Source of the DNA: Lentzea albidocapillata
Lineage (GTDB): Bacteria > Actinomycetota > Actinomycetes > Mycobacteriales > Pseudonocardiaceae
Direction of reading: 5' to 3'
Assembly: GCF_000719115.1 (NCBI RefSeq)
Contig: NZ_JOEA01000014.1
Span: forward strand, 124,001-188,000
DNA: 64,000 bases
The notes below the pieces were generated by a model that was not told where the DNA came from, did not search any database, and worked only from the letters and a program-made list of their open reading frames with translations. Numbering within the stretch: the stretch's first letter is position 1; every line of letters begins with the position of its first letter. The position numbers were made by a program, and so were the translations under genes. Shown in pieces: positions 26,302-36,200 of the stretch.

Positions 26302-27186
26302 GTGCGACTGAGGTTGAACGACTTCATGGACCCGGAGCTGGCGCGGCACGTCGAGGAGGCCCAGGCCGAGAACACCCGCAGGGGAAGCAGAAGGGGCCCG
26401 GCCAACGCCGGTGAACTGGGGGAGATGAGGCCCGCCACGCTCGGCGGTTCGACGACGGTCGAGGCGAACGGCCGGCGGGTGCCCGTCAGGATCCACGAGC
26501 CGGCAGGCCGTCCGAACGGCGTCTACCTCCACTTCCACGGCGGCGGCTTCTACCTGGGTGTCACGGCGCAGGACGACGAACGCGACCGGCGGCTCGCGGA
26601 CGCGCTCGGCATCGTGGTCGTCGGCGTCGAGTACCGGCTCGCTCCGGAGCACCCGTGGCCGGCCGCGCCCGACGACGCCGAGACGGCGGCGCGGTGGCTG
26701 ATCGAGCACGCCGAGGAACGCTTCGGCACCCGCCGGATGGTCATCGGCGGCTTCTCGGCGGGCGCCACCCTCGCCGTGACGACGCTGCTCCGGCTGCGCG
26801 ACCACCCGTTCGCCGGCGCGGCACTCCAGTTCGGCACGTACGACCTGAGCGGCCTCACCCCCGCCGGGCGGCTGATCGCGGACGAGTACTTCATCGAGGC
26901 CTACGCGGGACAGGCGCCCGACCGCACCGTCCCGGACATCTCACCGGTCTACGGCGACCTGCGCGGTCTGCCGCCGCTGCTGATGGTCGTCGGAGCCCTG
27001 GACGTCCTGCTGGAGGACAACCTGGCGATGGCGGCACGGGTGGCGGCGGTGGGCGAGGTGGACCTGCGGGTCTACCCGGAGTCCCGGCACGGCTTCACCA
27101 ACCGCGACACGACGATCGCCCGGACGGCACGCCACGACATCGAGCAGTGGATCGCCGCGCGCGCGATCGAGGTAAGGGTGCCCTGA
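26302..27186 (+). CDS. Alpha/beta-hydrolase, HSL-type esterase
   Basis: A 294-residue esterase/lipase of the hormone-sensitive-lipase group. The oxyanion motif is HFHGGGFYLG, the nucleophile Ser sits in GGFSAGA, and the Asp and His are in VGALDVLLED and ESRHGFTNRD. I prefer GTG 26302 (VRLRLNDFMDPE) with AGGGGG upstream; a TTG at 26263 would add 13 unlikely residues. It lies 35 bp before the siderophore importer genes on the same strand. It could be co-transcribed with them, but its family is not the siderophore-esterase type. Confidence 0.8.
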   Translation: MRLRLNDFMDPELARHVEEAQAENTRRGSRRGPANAGELGEMRPATLGGSTTVEANGRRVPVRIHEPAGRPNGVYLHFHGGGFYLGVTAQDDERDRRLADALGIVVVGVEYRLAPEHPWPAAPDDAETAARWLIEHAEERFGTRRMVIGGFSAGATLAVTTLLRLRDHPFAGAALQFGTYDLSGLTPAGRLIADEYFIEAYAGQAPDRTVPDISPVYGDLRGLPPLLMVVGALDVLLEDNLAMAARVAAVGEVDLRVYPESRHGFTNRDTTIARTARHDIEQWIAARAIEVRVP

Positions 27187-27221
27187 CCGACCAGGCCGGG
27201 CGGGAGCTAACGTAGCCCGTC

Positions 27222-28283
27222 GTGAGCATGGTCGTGGAGCAACGCGTGCCCGAGGCCGCGCCCGGGGAGAGTCCGCACCGGCGGCGCCGGCTCGGGCTGG
27301 CGGGTCTGCTGGTGCTGCTCGCCGTGACGGCGGTGCTGTCGCTGGTGATCGGCGCGCGGTCGCTCACCCCGGCCGAGGTGTGGCAGGGGTTGTTCGGCGA
27401 TCCCGGCGACGACCAGCGGCTCGTCGAGATCACGCTGATCGTGCAGACGCTGCGCGTGCCGCGGACGGTGCTCGCGATCGTGGCGGGCATCGGGCTCGGC
27501 GTCGCGGGCGCGTTGATCCAGGGGCACACCCGCAACCCCATCGCGGACACCGGACTCCTCGGCGTCAACTCCGGGGCGTCGTTCGCCGTGGTGCTCTCGG
27601 TCTACCTGTTCGGCCTGCAGAACCCGGTCCAGTACATGTGGTTCGCGTTCCTCGGGGCCGGGGTGGCGGGCGTGGTGGTGTTCGGGCTCTCGAGCCTCGG
27701 GCGCGGCGCGGGCAACCCCCTCACGCTCGCGCTGGCCGGGCAGGGCGTCACGGTGTTCCTGGCCGCGATGACGACCGCGGTCGCGCTGGGCGACAAGCAG
27801 ACGCTCGACGTGCTGCGGTTCTGGAACGCGGGTTCGGTGCAGGGCGTCGGGTTCGACGTGATCATGGTCGCGGCGATCTTCATCGGTGTCGGCCTCGTGC
27901 TGGCGCTGATCAACCTGCCCGTGATCAACCTGCTCAACCTCGGTGACGACGTCGCGCGCGGCCTCGGCGTGAACATCGTGGCCGGCCGCACCGTCGGCGT
28001 CCTGGCCGTCACGCTGCTCGCGGGCGCGGCCACGGCGGCGTGCGGGCCGATCGCGTTCCTCGGCCTGATGGTCGCGCACGTCGCGCGGTGGTTCACCGGG
28101 CCGGACTACCGCTGGCTGGTGCCGTACGCGGGGTTGCTCGGCGCGGGCGTGCTGCTGCTCGGCGACATCGCGGGCCGGCTTGTCGTGCGTCCCGCCGAAC
28201 TGCAGGCCGGCATCGTCATCGCACTCATCGGCGCCCCGTTCTTCGCGGTGCTGGTCTGGCTCGGGAAGTTCAGGCAGACATGA
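27222..28283 (+). CDS. cchC: FecCD-type siderophore ABC permease
   Basis: A 353-residue inner-membrane permease for ferric-siderophore uptake, with about ten hydrophobic segments. FecCD hallmarks are RVPRTVLAIVAGIGLGVAGA followed by TRNPIADTGLLGVNSGA, then GPIAFLGLMVAHVARW. It starts at GTG 27222 (ATG 27228 is an alternative). The next gene overlaps its stop by 4 bp. The symbol reflects synteny with the coelichelin locus as I remember it. Confidence 0.85.
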   Translation: MSMVVEQRVPEAAPGESPHRRRRLGLAGLLVLLAVTAVLSLVIGARSLTPAEVWQGLFGDPGDDQRLVEITLIVQTLRVPRTVLAIVAGIGLGVAGALIQGHTRNPIADTGLLGVNSGASFAVVLSVYLFGLQNPVQYMWFAFLGAGVAGVVVFGLSSLGRGAGNPLTLALAGQGVTVFLAAMTTAVALGDKQTLDVLRFWNAGSVQGVGFDVIMVAAIFIGVGLVLALINLPVINLLNLGDDVARGLGVNIVAGRTVGVLAVTLLAGAATAACGPIAFLGLMVAHVARWFTGPDYRWLVPYAGLLGAGVLLLGDIAGRLVVRPAELQAGIVIALIGAPFFAVLVWLGKFRQT

Positions 28284-29344
28284 CCATCGCACCGGAAGCA
28301 CCCGAAATGCACCGCGGCCTGCGCGTCGGCGGCTGGTCCTGGGTCTGGCGGCCGTGGTCGGTGCTCGTCACGGTCGTGCTGGCCGCGCTGACGTTCCTGA
28401 TCTTCTGCGTGTCGATCGCGGTCGGCGACTTCACCATCGAACTGCCCGCCGTGTTCAGGACGCTCATCGGGCAGGGCGAGCGGGTCGACGAGTTCGTGAT
28501 CATGGATCTGCGGATGCCGCGATCTCTCGTCGGTCTCATCGCCGGGGTCGCGCTCGGCATCTCCGGCGCGCTGACCCAGTCGATCGCCCGCAACGCGCTG
28601 GCCAGCCCGGACGTGCTCGGCATCACCGGCGGCGCCAGCGCCACGGCGGTCTTCGTCGTGACGGCCGGCGGCGGCACGGCGATCGGCAGCGCCGTCGGGC
28701 TTTCCACGGCCGCGCTCACCGGCGGGCTGCTGACCGGCCTGCTCGTCTACTTCATGGCGTGGAAGAAGGGCATCGACGGGTTCCGGCTGATCCTCATCGG
28801 TGTCTCGGTCAACGCGGTCATGCAGGCGCTCACGACGTGGATCCTGGTGCTCGCCGACATCCGCGATGTGGCCCGCGCGCAGCGGTGGCTCGTCGGTTCG
28901 CTCGACTCGCGGTCGTGGACCGAGGTGTGGGCGTCGCTCTGGATCATGGCCGCGCTGGTCGTCGTCGTGCTGGTCGTCGCGTTCCAGATGCAGCCCATGC
29001 ACTTCGGTGACGACGTCGCCGCGGGGCTCGGTGTGCGCTACTCGGCTGTGCGCGCGGTGCTCCTCCTCTGCGCGGTGCTGTTGGCCGGTGTCGCGGTCTC
29101 CGCCGCAGGTCCGGTGCCGTTCGTGGCACTGGTCGCGCCGCAGATCACCATGCGGCTGTTGCGCTCCCCCGTGCCGCCGGTGATGGCGTCGGGGCTCTTC
29201 GGCGCGCTGCTGCTGATCGGGTCGGACCTGATCGCGCGGACCTTGCTGCCCAACGACCTGCCCGTCGGCGTCGTCACGGCGATCATCGGTGGTCCGTTCC
29301 TCGTCTACCTGCTGGTGCGCTCGAACCTCCGACGCGCGGCCTGA
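28280..29344 (+). CDS. cchD: FecCD-type siderophore ABC permease (second)
   Basis: A 354-residue partner permease. ATG 28280 overlaps the upstream stop as ATGA. The FecCD core is present (RMPRSLVGLIAGVALGISGA, then NALASPDVLGITGGA, and GPVPFVALVAPQITMRLL). With the previous gene it forms the membrane channel of the ferric-siderophore importer. Confidence 0.87.
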   Translation: MTIAPEAPEMHRGLRVGGWSWVWRPWSVLVTVVLAALTFLIFCVSIAVGDFTIELPAVFRTLIGQGERVDEFVIMDLRMPRSLVGLIAGVALGISGALTQSIARNALASPDVLGITGGASATAVFVVTAGGGTAIGSAVGLSTAALTGGLLTGLLVYFMAWKKGIDGFRLILIGVSVNAVMQALTTWILVLADIRDVARAQRWLVGSLDSRSWTEVWASLWIMAALVVVVLVVAFQMQPMHFGDDVAAGLGVRYSAVRAVLLLCAVLLAGVAVSAAGPVPFVALVAPQITMRLLRSPVPPVMASGLFGALLLIGSDLIARTLLPNDLPVGVVTAIIGGPFLVYLLVRSNLRRAA

Positions 29345-29356
29345 GGTAAGCCTGCA

Positions 29357-29375
29357 TTAAGTAAGGTTGACCTAT
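29357..29375 (+). promoter_or_regulatory. Iron-box-like site before the ATPase gene
   Basis: TTAAGTAAGGTTGACCTAT matches 14 of 19 positions of the DtxR/IdeR consensus TTAGGTTAGGCTAACCTAA. It overlaps the ATPase start codon, so bound repressor could block an internal promoter. Confidence 0.5.
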
Positions 29376-30207
29376 GACCGCGCTGCGCAACGATGCCGCC
29401 CGACTGGGGGCCGAGGGCGTCACGGTCGGGTACGCCGACCGGGTCGTGCTCGACAACCTGGACGTCGCCATCCCGGCCGGGGTGATCACCACGGTCATCG
29501 GACCCAACGGCTGCGGCAAGTCGACGTTGCTGCGGACGCTGTCCCGGTTGCTCAAACCGCGCCAGGGCACGGTGCTGCTCGACGGCGGCGACATCGCGCG
29601 GCTGAAGACCAAGGACATCGCGAAGCGGATGGGCCTGCTCCCGCAGACCCCGATCGCGCCGGAGGGACTCACGGTCGCCGACCTGGTCGCCCGCGGCCGG
29701 CACCCGCACCAGAGCTGGGTGCGCCAGTGGTCGAGCGACGACGCGGACATCGTCGCCAGGGCGTTGCACATGACGGGCGTGGCCGATCTCGCCCACCGTC
29801 CGGTCGACTCGCTCTCGGGCGGCCAGCGGCAGCGGGTGTGGATCTCCATGACGCTCGCGCAGGGCACCGATCTGCTGCTGCTGGACGAACCGACGACCTA
29901 TCTCGACCTCGCGCACGCGATCGACGTGATCGACCTCGTCGACGACCTCCACGAGGGCGGCTGCACGATCGTCATGGTCCTGCACGATCTGAACCTGGCC
30001 GTTCGGTACAGCGACAACCTGATCGTGATGAAGTCGGGATCAATCGTCGCGCAGGGGCATCCGAGCGAAGTGATCACGAGCGAGTTGTTGCTGGACACGT
30101 TCGGTCTGCAGGCGAAAGTCATCGACGATCCCGTCAGCGAGCGTCCATTGATCGTCCCTATCGGCCGGACACACGTGGTATCGAAGAGTGACCAAGACCT
30201 AAGTTAG
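29374..30207 (+). CDS. cchE: Ferric-siderophore ABC ATPase
   Basis: A 277-residue FecE/FepC-type ATPase. Walker A is GPNGCGKST, the signature is [16 protein letters not shown], Walker B is LLLLDEPTTYLDLAH and the H-loop is MVLHDLNLAVRYSD. The YLDLAH text is characteristic of siderophore and cobalamin importers. The gene follows the permeases after 29 bp and is followed by the binding lipoprotein. Confidence 0.9.
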   Translation: MTALRNDAARLGAEGVTVGYADRVVLDNLDVAIPAGVITTVIGPNGCGKSTLLRTLSRLLKPRQGTVLLDGGDIARLKTKDIAKRMGLLPQTPIAPEGLTVADLVARGRHPHQSWVRQWSSDDADIVARALHMTGVADLAHRPVDSLSGGQRQRVWISMTLAQGTDLLLLDEPTTYLDLAHAIDVIDLVDDLHEGGCTIVMVLHDLNLAVRYSDNLIVMKSGSIVAQGHPSEVITSELLLDTFGLQAKVIDDPVSERPLIVPIGRTHVVSKSDQDLS

Positions 30208-30244
30208 CCTGCCCTAACCGGGTGATAAGGTTCGGCTGTCCTAA
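30200..30244 (+). promoter_or_regulatory. Tandem iron-box-like sites before the siderophore-binding lipoprotein
   Basis: TAAGGTTCGGCTGTCCTAA (30226-30244) matches 15 of 19 positions of the IdeR/DmdR consensus. An adjacent GTTAGCCTGCCCTAAC (30203-30218) has the same TTAG/CTAA arms. They lie 40-80 bp upstream of the lipoprotein start, where they would repress transcription under iron sufficiency. Confidence 0.65.
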
Positions 30245-30283
30245 TTTCCCCCGCCGCGTGGGCAGCGAAGAACGAGGTGCCGA

Positions 30284-31330
30284 ATGGGCCAGAGAACGAC
30301 CATGACCTGGAAGCGACTGACCGCTGTGGCAGCAGCCGTGGTGGTCGGTGCCAGCGTCCTCGCCGGGTGCGGTTCTTCCACGCCTGCCACGACCCCGGGC
30401 GCGGGCAACGCCTCCGGTGGCACGTTCCCGACCAAGGTCGAGCACTTCTTCGGCACGACGGAGATCAAGGAAGCGCCCAAGCGCGTCGTCTCCGTCGGCT
30501 ACACCGACGAACAGACGCTGCTCGCGCTGGGCGTCGTCCCGGTCGGCATGGTCGACCAGTACCCGAACCCCGAGGGCAAGAAGCCCGACATCAACACCCA
30601 GTGGCCGTGGGTGAAGGACAAGTGGGGTTCGGCCACGCCCGAGGTCATCATGAAGAACGGCGACACCGAGCCGAACTTCGAGAAGATCGCCGAGCTCCGC
30701 CCGGACCTGATCGTCGCCGTCTACTCCGAGGCGACCCAGGAGTGGTACGACAAGCTCAGCAAGATCGCCCCGACGGTCGGCCGCACCAAGGAGGAGAAGG
30801 AGCCCTTCTCCGCCAAGTGGCAGGACAACGCGCTGCAGGTCGCGAAGGCGATCGGCAAGGCTGACGAGGGCGCCAAGGCCATCAAGGCGATCGACGACAA
30901 GCTCGCCGAGGCCAAGAAGGCGAACCCGGCCTGGGCGAACGAGACCGCGGTCGTCGCGTCCTGGTACAAGGACGCCATCGGGCCGTTCGCCACGACCGAC
31001 GTGCGCGGACAGGTCCTCTCCGGCATCGGTTTCAAGGGCAACACGAAGGTCGACGAGCTCGCGGCCGGCAAGTTCTTCGTGTCGCTGTCCCCCGAGCGCA
31101 TCGACGTGATGAACGTCGACCGCATCTTCATCATCAACGACGAGGCGGACCTGAAGGCGCTCAAGGGTTTCGAGCTCTTCAACAACCTGCCCGCGGTCAA
31201 GGCCGGCAAGGTCCACTACATCCTCGACGGCGAGGGCCCGGCCATCGGTGCCGCGATCTCGCAGGCGACCCTCGCGTCCATGCCGTACGCGGTGGACGAG
31301 CTCGTGAAGGCCGCCAAGTCCGTCGGCTGA
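30284..31330 (+). CDS. cchF: Ferric-siderophore-binding lipoprotein
   Basis: A 348-residue FepB/FhuD-type binding protein. The signal ends in lipobox SVLAGCGSS. Cluster A-II landmarks are APKRVVSVGYTDEQTLLALGVVPVGMVDQ, shown here in two halves of one segment, and KIAELRPDLIVA. It is the extracellular receptor of the importer encoded upstream. Iron-box-like sites precede it. The inverted-repeat element begins 4 bp after its stop codon. Confidence 0.88.
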   Translation: MGQRTTMTWKRLTAVAAAVVVGASVLAGCGSSTPATTPGAGNASGGTFPTKVEHFFGTTEIKEAPKRVVSVGYTDEQTLLALGVVPVGMVDQYPNPEGKKPDINTQWPWVKDKWGSATPEVIMKNGDTEPNFEKIAELRPDLIVAVYSEATQEWYDKLSKIAPTVGRTKEEKEPFSAKWQDNALQVAKAIGKADEGAKAIKAIDDKLAEAKKANPAWANETAVVASWYKDAIGPFATTDVRGQVLSGIGFKGNTKVDELAAGKFFVSLSPERIDVMNVDRIFIINDEADLKALKGFELFNNLPAVKAGKVHYILDGEGPAIGAAISQATLASMPYAVDELVKAAKSVG

Positions 31331-31333
31331 TCC

Positions 31334-31434
31334 AGTGGTGTGGCTCGGAACGTCGGCGAGGTAATCCACGCTCAGCAGGGCACCTCGCGGCGTCTGACCG
31401 CGAATTCCCCGGCAACCTTCCGACCCACACCACT
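31334..31434. mobile_element. MITE-like inverted-repeat element, copy B
   Basis: A 101-bp element bounded by inverted repeats. The outer 10 bp are identical (AGTGGTGTGG / CCACACCACT), and the arms match at 21 of 25 positions. It contains no coding capacity. It shares its left 59 bp at 93% identity with the element at 11754. It lies between the binding-lipoprotein and exporter genes without breaking either. The matching transposase is not in this window. Confidence 0.65.
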
Positions 31435-31472
31435 AGTTCTGACACAACAGTTCCAGCGAAAGGCCTCCCCTC

Positions 31473-33269
31473 GTGACCACGAGCGTCTCCGGCGCGCCGG
31501 CGAAGATCCTGCGCACGGCGTCCGGGCGGGAGGCTTCTCGCTGGGTGTACGACCACTGCCGTTCCGCCCCCGGTCTGCCGATCGCCACCGTGCTGGCGAC
31601 GGTGGCCGGGGCGGTGCTGCAGATCGTCCCGGTGTTCCTGCTGGGCACCGTCGTGGACGGGGTCGTGCAGGGCCGCGACGCGTCGATCCTCTGGACGATC
31701 GGCATCGCGACGGTCGTCTCGGCACTGGCCGGCGCGGCCATGACCGCGGTCTCGACCTACCTCGTCGGCCGGGTGGGCGCGGACATGCTGGCGCGCCTGC
31801 GGGAAGGCGCGGTCCGCGCGGTGCTCGGGATGCCCAGCGCGCGCATCGAGGAAGTCGGCCGCGGTGACGTGCTCTCCCGCGTGGGTGACGACGTCGCCGT
31901 CATCTCCAAGGGTTTCCGCACGGCGATCCCGACGATCTTCTCCGCGGTGGTCCTGGTCGTCATCGCCACCGGCGGCATGTTCGGGCTCGACTGGCGGCTC
32001 GGTCTCGCCGGCGCCTGCGCGCTGCCCGCCTACTGGCTGGCGTTGCGCTGGTACCTGCCGCGGTCGCAGCCGCTCTACCGCGCCCGTTCCGAGGCCCAGG
32101 CCGATCGCGCGCAGGCGTTGATCAGCGGCCTCGACGGCATTGCGACCGTGCGTGCCTACCGCCTGGAGAACGCGTTCCGGGACAAGGTGACCGCCGAATC
32201 GTGGCGGGTGCGCAACATCGGCATCGACGTCTTCCGGTTCTTCGGCCGGTTCATCGGACGCGAGAACCGCGCCGAGTTCATCGGGCTCGGGCTGATCATC
32301 GTCGTCGGCTACCTCCTGGTGACCAACGGGCAGTCGTCGCTGGGCCAGGTCTCCGTCGCGGCCCTGTTGTTCCACAAGTTGTTCGTACCGCTCGGCCTGA
32401 TCATGGCCTTCTTCGACGAGGCGCAGAAATCCGGCGCGGGGCTGACGCGTCTGGTCGGCGTGACCACCGAATCCGACGGTGACGAACTCGTGCGCAGCGC
32501 GGTGGCCGTCGATCCCGACGCACGGCCACTTCCGGTGTCGGTGCGCGGGCTTTCCTTCCGCTACCCCGAATCCGAGCACGACGTGCTGCGGGACGTCGAC
32601 CTGGAGATCCCGGCGGGAACGTCGCTGGCGCTCGTCGGCGCGACCGGCGCGGGCAAGACGACGCTGGCGGCGCTGGTCGCCGGGACCGGCACGCCGCTGA
32701 CCGGATCCGTGCACATCGGCGAGTCCGACCTGGCCGGTCTGGACGAGGCGGGAGCCCGCGCGCTCGTCAGCATCCTGACCCAGGAAGCGCACGTGTTCGC
32801 CGGTCCACTGGCCGAGGATCTCCGTTTGGCCGCACCGGATGCGACCGACGACGAGCTGATGGACGCGTTGCGGACCGTGGGCGCGGATTCGTGGGTCGAA
32901 GCGTTGCCGCAGGGCCTGCGGACCGATGTCGGCGAGGGCGGCGAACGACTCGACGTGACCAAGGTCGCCCAGATCGCGCTGGCCCGCCTGGTGCTCGGCC
33001 GCTCCCCCGTCGTCGTGCTGGACGAGTCGACGGCCGAGGCCGGCAGCCAGGGTGCCGCCGCGCTGGAACGAGCCGCGCTCGCGGCGTGCCGGGGCCGCAC
33101 CACACTCCTGGTCGCGCACCGCCTGACCCAGGCCATCGCGGCGGACCGGATCGCCGTTCTCGACGCGGGTCGCGTGCTGGAACACGGAACTCACGAAGAA
33201 CTTGTCGCGCGTGACGGGCGTTACGCTGCCCTTTGGGCCGCTTGGCGATTCGGAACCTCAAGTACTTAG
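31473..33269 (+). CDS. cchG: ABC exporter half with intact Walker sites but no LSGGQ
   Basis: A 598-residue type IV (type I exporter fold) ABC half-transporter: six membrane helices in residues 25-300, then a nucleotide-binding domain. Walker A (GATGAGKTT, about 388-396), the Q-loop (LTQEAHVF), Walker B (VVVLDESTAE) and the H-loop (LVAHRL) are intact. The signature LSGGQ is replaced by ERLDVTKVAQ near 490, and the D-loop is EAGS instead of SALD. The companion half at 44079 has the opposite defects. GTG 31473 follows a GAAAGG site. It probably exports the NRPS product as a heterodimer. Confidence 0.85.
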   Translation: MTTSVSGAPAKILRTASGREASRWVYDHCRSAPGLPIATVLATVAGAVLQIVPVFLLGTVVDGVVQGRDASILWTIGIATVVSALAGAAMTAVSTYLVGRVGADMLARLREGAVRAVLGMPSARIEEVGRGDVLSRVGDDVAVISKGFRTAIPTIFSAVVLVVIATGGMFGLDWRLGLAGACALPAYWLALRWYLPRSQPLYRARSEAQADRAQALISGLDGIATVRAYRLENAFRDKVTAESWRVRNIGIDVFRFFGRFIGRENRAEFIGLGLIIVVGYLLVTNGQSSLGQVSVAALLFHKLFVPLGLIMAFFDEAQKSGAGLTRLVGVTTESDGDELVRSAVAVDPDARPLPVSVRGLSFRYPESEHDVLRDVDLEIPAGTSLALVGATGAGKTTLAALVAGTGTPLTGSVHIGESDLAGLDEAGARALVSILTQEAHVFAGPLAEDLRLAAPDATDDELMDALRTVGADSWVEALPQGLRTDVGEGGERLDVTKVAQIALARLVLGRSPVVVLDESTAEAGSQGAAALERAALAACRGRTTLLVAHRLTQAIAADRIAVLDAGRVLEHGTHEELVARDGRYAALWAAWRFGTSST

Positions 33270-33284
33270 GTTAGGCTTCCTTCA
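33266..33284 (+). promoter_or_regulatory. Iron-box-like site before the NRPS gene
   Basis: TTAGGTTAGGCTTCCTTCA has a perfect left half (TTAGGTTAGGCT) and a weaker right half of the DtxR/IdeR consensus. It overlaps the exporter stop codon and lies 15 bp before the NRPS start. Confidence 0.65.
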
Positions 33285-33297
33285 CCGATCGTGAAGG
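33279..33297 (+). promoter_or_regulatory. Inverted repeat covering the NRPS ribosome-binding site
   Basis: CCTTCAC and GTGAAGG pair perfectly around a 5-nt loop. The right arm overlaps the only Shine-Dalgarno-like sequence (GAAGGG) next to ATG 33299. The stem could mask the ribosome-binding site, or simply be part of the operator. Confidence 0.3.
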
Positions 33298-33298
33298 G

Positions 33299-36200
33299 AT
33301 GGCTGAGTCGTCGATGGAACAGATGGCCGAGCACGACGTACTTCTTTCGACCGCCCGGATCGCCTCCGTCCGGCGCCGTGCCGGTGAGTACCCGCAGCGG
33401 ACCATCGCCGTCGCGAGTGCCGTCGCCCTGAACCACTGGGCCATTCCCGGTTTCGCGGTCGACGGGTTCGAGCTCACCCCCGCGACGTTGTTCAGCGACG
33501 TGCTCGTGTGGGCCGACAAGGGCCAGAACTCCGATGTCGCCGAACGGCCCGACGGCTGGGCGATCCCCTTGCCGAACGGCGTCGACCTGGCTGCGGCGCA
33601 ACGGGTCCTGGGCGACCTGGCCGAGTTCCCCAACCGCGCCATCGGCACCCTGACGTCCCGGACGGCCGACGACCGGCTCGCGGACCTGGCCCGCTGGAAC
33701 GACAACGAGTTCCCGCGCGACCGGCCGAGCATCGTCGAGCTGTTCCGCGAGCAGGCCCGGCAACGCCCGGACGCCGTCGCGATCAACGACGGCGACCGCG
33801 CGTTCACCTACGGCGAGGCGCTGGCCCGGTCCAACCAGCTCGCCCGCCACCTGATCGCCCGCGGTCTCACCACCGAACAGGTCGTCGGCATCTCGCTGCC
33901 CCGCTCGGCCGAGATGGTGATCAGCCTGCTCGCCGTGCTGCAGGCGGGGGCCGCGTTCGTGCCGCTCGATCCGCAGTGGCCGGTTTCCCGCCGCGAGTCC
34001 GTCATCACCGACGCGCAGGTCGTCCTGCTTCTGGGCGCCGGTCAGGAGAACGAGCCCGAAGCAGTCGCGGTCGACCTGGACGACTGGGGGTTCGGCGAGC
34101 ACTCCGCCGATCCCACCGATGTCACGATCCGCGGCGCGCAGCTGGCGTACGTGATGTTCACGTCCGGCTCGACCGGCCGCCCCAAGGGCGCCATGATCCG
34201 GCACGAGGCGATCAGCGAACGCCTGCTGTGGCAGGTCGACCAGATCCTCCACTTCGGACACTCCGACGCGTCGCTGTTCAAGGCGCCGCTGTCGTTCGAC
34301 ATCTCCATCAACGAGATCTTCCTGCCGCTGGTGTGCGGCGGCCGGACCGTTGTGGTGCGGTCCGGTGGTGAACGCGATCCGCACCACCTGCTGCACACGA
34401 TCGACCGCCACCGCGTGACGTTCGTGTACCTGGTGTCGTCGATGCTGGACGTGCTGCTGAACATCGCGGGCGACGGCGAACTCGCCAGCCTGCGGCACGT
34501 GTGGTGCGGCGGCGAGGTGCTCACGCCCGAGCTGTACGAACGGTTCCGCACGCGGCTCGACATCCCGATGTACCACGGCTACGGCCCGGCCGAGGCCACG
34601 ATCGGCGTCTCGCACGTGATCTACCGCGGCGAGGCCGAGCGGCTGTCGACGTCGATCGGCAAGGCCAACCCCAACACCGACCTGTACGTGCTGGACGACG
34701 AGCTGCGGCCATGCCCGGTCGGCGTCGGCGGTGAGCTCTACATCGGCGGATTCCTGCTGGGGCGCGGTTATGTGAACGCTCCGGGGCTGACGGCGTCGCG
34801 GTTCGTCGCGAACCCGTTCGCCACCGACGGTTCGCGCCTCTACCGGACCGGCGACCTGGCGCGGTTCGCGCCGGACGGTTCGCTCGACTTCCTCGGCCGC
34901 GTCGACAACCAGGTCAAGATCCGCGGCATGCGGCTGGAGCTGGAGGACGTCGAGGTCGCGCTCGCCGAGCACCCCGCGGTCCGCCACACCTGTGTCGTGG
35001 TGCGCAAGAACTCCGCCGGTGGCAACTACCTCGTCGGGTACGTCGTGCCGTCGGACGAGGGCCTGACCTCGGACGCCGTGAAGCAGTGGGCGACCGGGCA
35101 CCTCGTCGAGTACATGGTGCCCACGCACATCGTGGTGATGAGCGAGTTCCCGTTGACCGCCAACGGAAAGCTCGACCGCCGCGCGCTGCCCGAGCCCGTG
35201 GTGGAGACCGGTCCGGTGACCGCCGCCGCCACCGACGACGAGGCCGTGATCTGCGCGGCCGTCGCCTCGGTGCTGCGGGTCGAGCAGGTCGGCGCGGACC
35301 AGGACTTCTTCGAGCTGGGCGGCGACAGCATCCTCGCGATCTCGTTGCTCAGCGCGTTGCGCGCGGAAGGCGTGTTCGTCACCGCCACTCAGATCTTCGT
35401 CAACCGCACGCCGCGCGCGCTCGCCGCCGTCGCGTCCCGTGATGGTGCTTCGACTGTCGACCACGACGACGTGCCGACCGGCCCGGTGGCTGGTCTGCCG
35501 ATCGTGCAGTGGCTCGGCGAGACGACGGACGCGATCGACGGGTTCGTGCAGTCGGTCGTGCTCAACACCCCGGCCGAGCTGACTCCAGAGGCGCTCACCC
35601 AGATCCTGAACGCGCTGGTCGAGCGGCACGACATGTTGCGCGCCAAGCTGGTCCGGGGCTCGAGCTGGTCGTTCGACATCCCCGCGGACGGGCCTGTGCT
35701 GTGGGAGGAGAGCGACGCGCCGCTGGAGGAGTGCGTCGCCGCGGCCACCGGGGGACTCGACCCGGACGCGGGCATCATGCTGCGCGCGGTGTGGCGGCCG
35801 CAGGCCCGGCAGCTCGTGCTCGTGATCCACCACGTCGTGATCGACGGTGTCTCGTGGCGCATCCTGTTCGACGACCTCGCGCTGGCGTGGCAGCAGATCT
35901 CCTCCGGTACGGCCGTGGAACTCCGCCCCGTCGGCACATCGTTCCGGCGCTGGACCCAGTTGCTGGAGCAGGCCTCGTTCTCGGCCGACCGCGCGTACTA
36001 CGAGCGCGCACTGCCGGGCGTGGACCAGTTGCTCGGCCGGCGTGAGCTGACTGACGCCGACGTGGTCGCGGGTGAGCAGGTCCGCACCGTGACGGTCGGT
36101 TCCCGGGCCACCGCGGCGTTGCTGAGCGACGTGCCGGCGTTGTTCCACGCAGGAGTCAACGACGTGCTGCTGACCGGTCTCGCGGTCGCGCTGGCCCGGT

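Noticed and set aside
27187..27221. Possible iron box before the first siderophore permease (GAGCTAACGTAGCC)
   Set aside because: Too few matches to the 19-bp consensus and no second arm; I could not distinguish it from chance.
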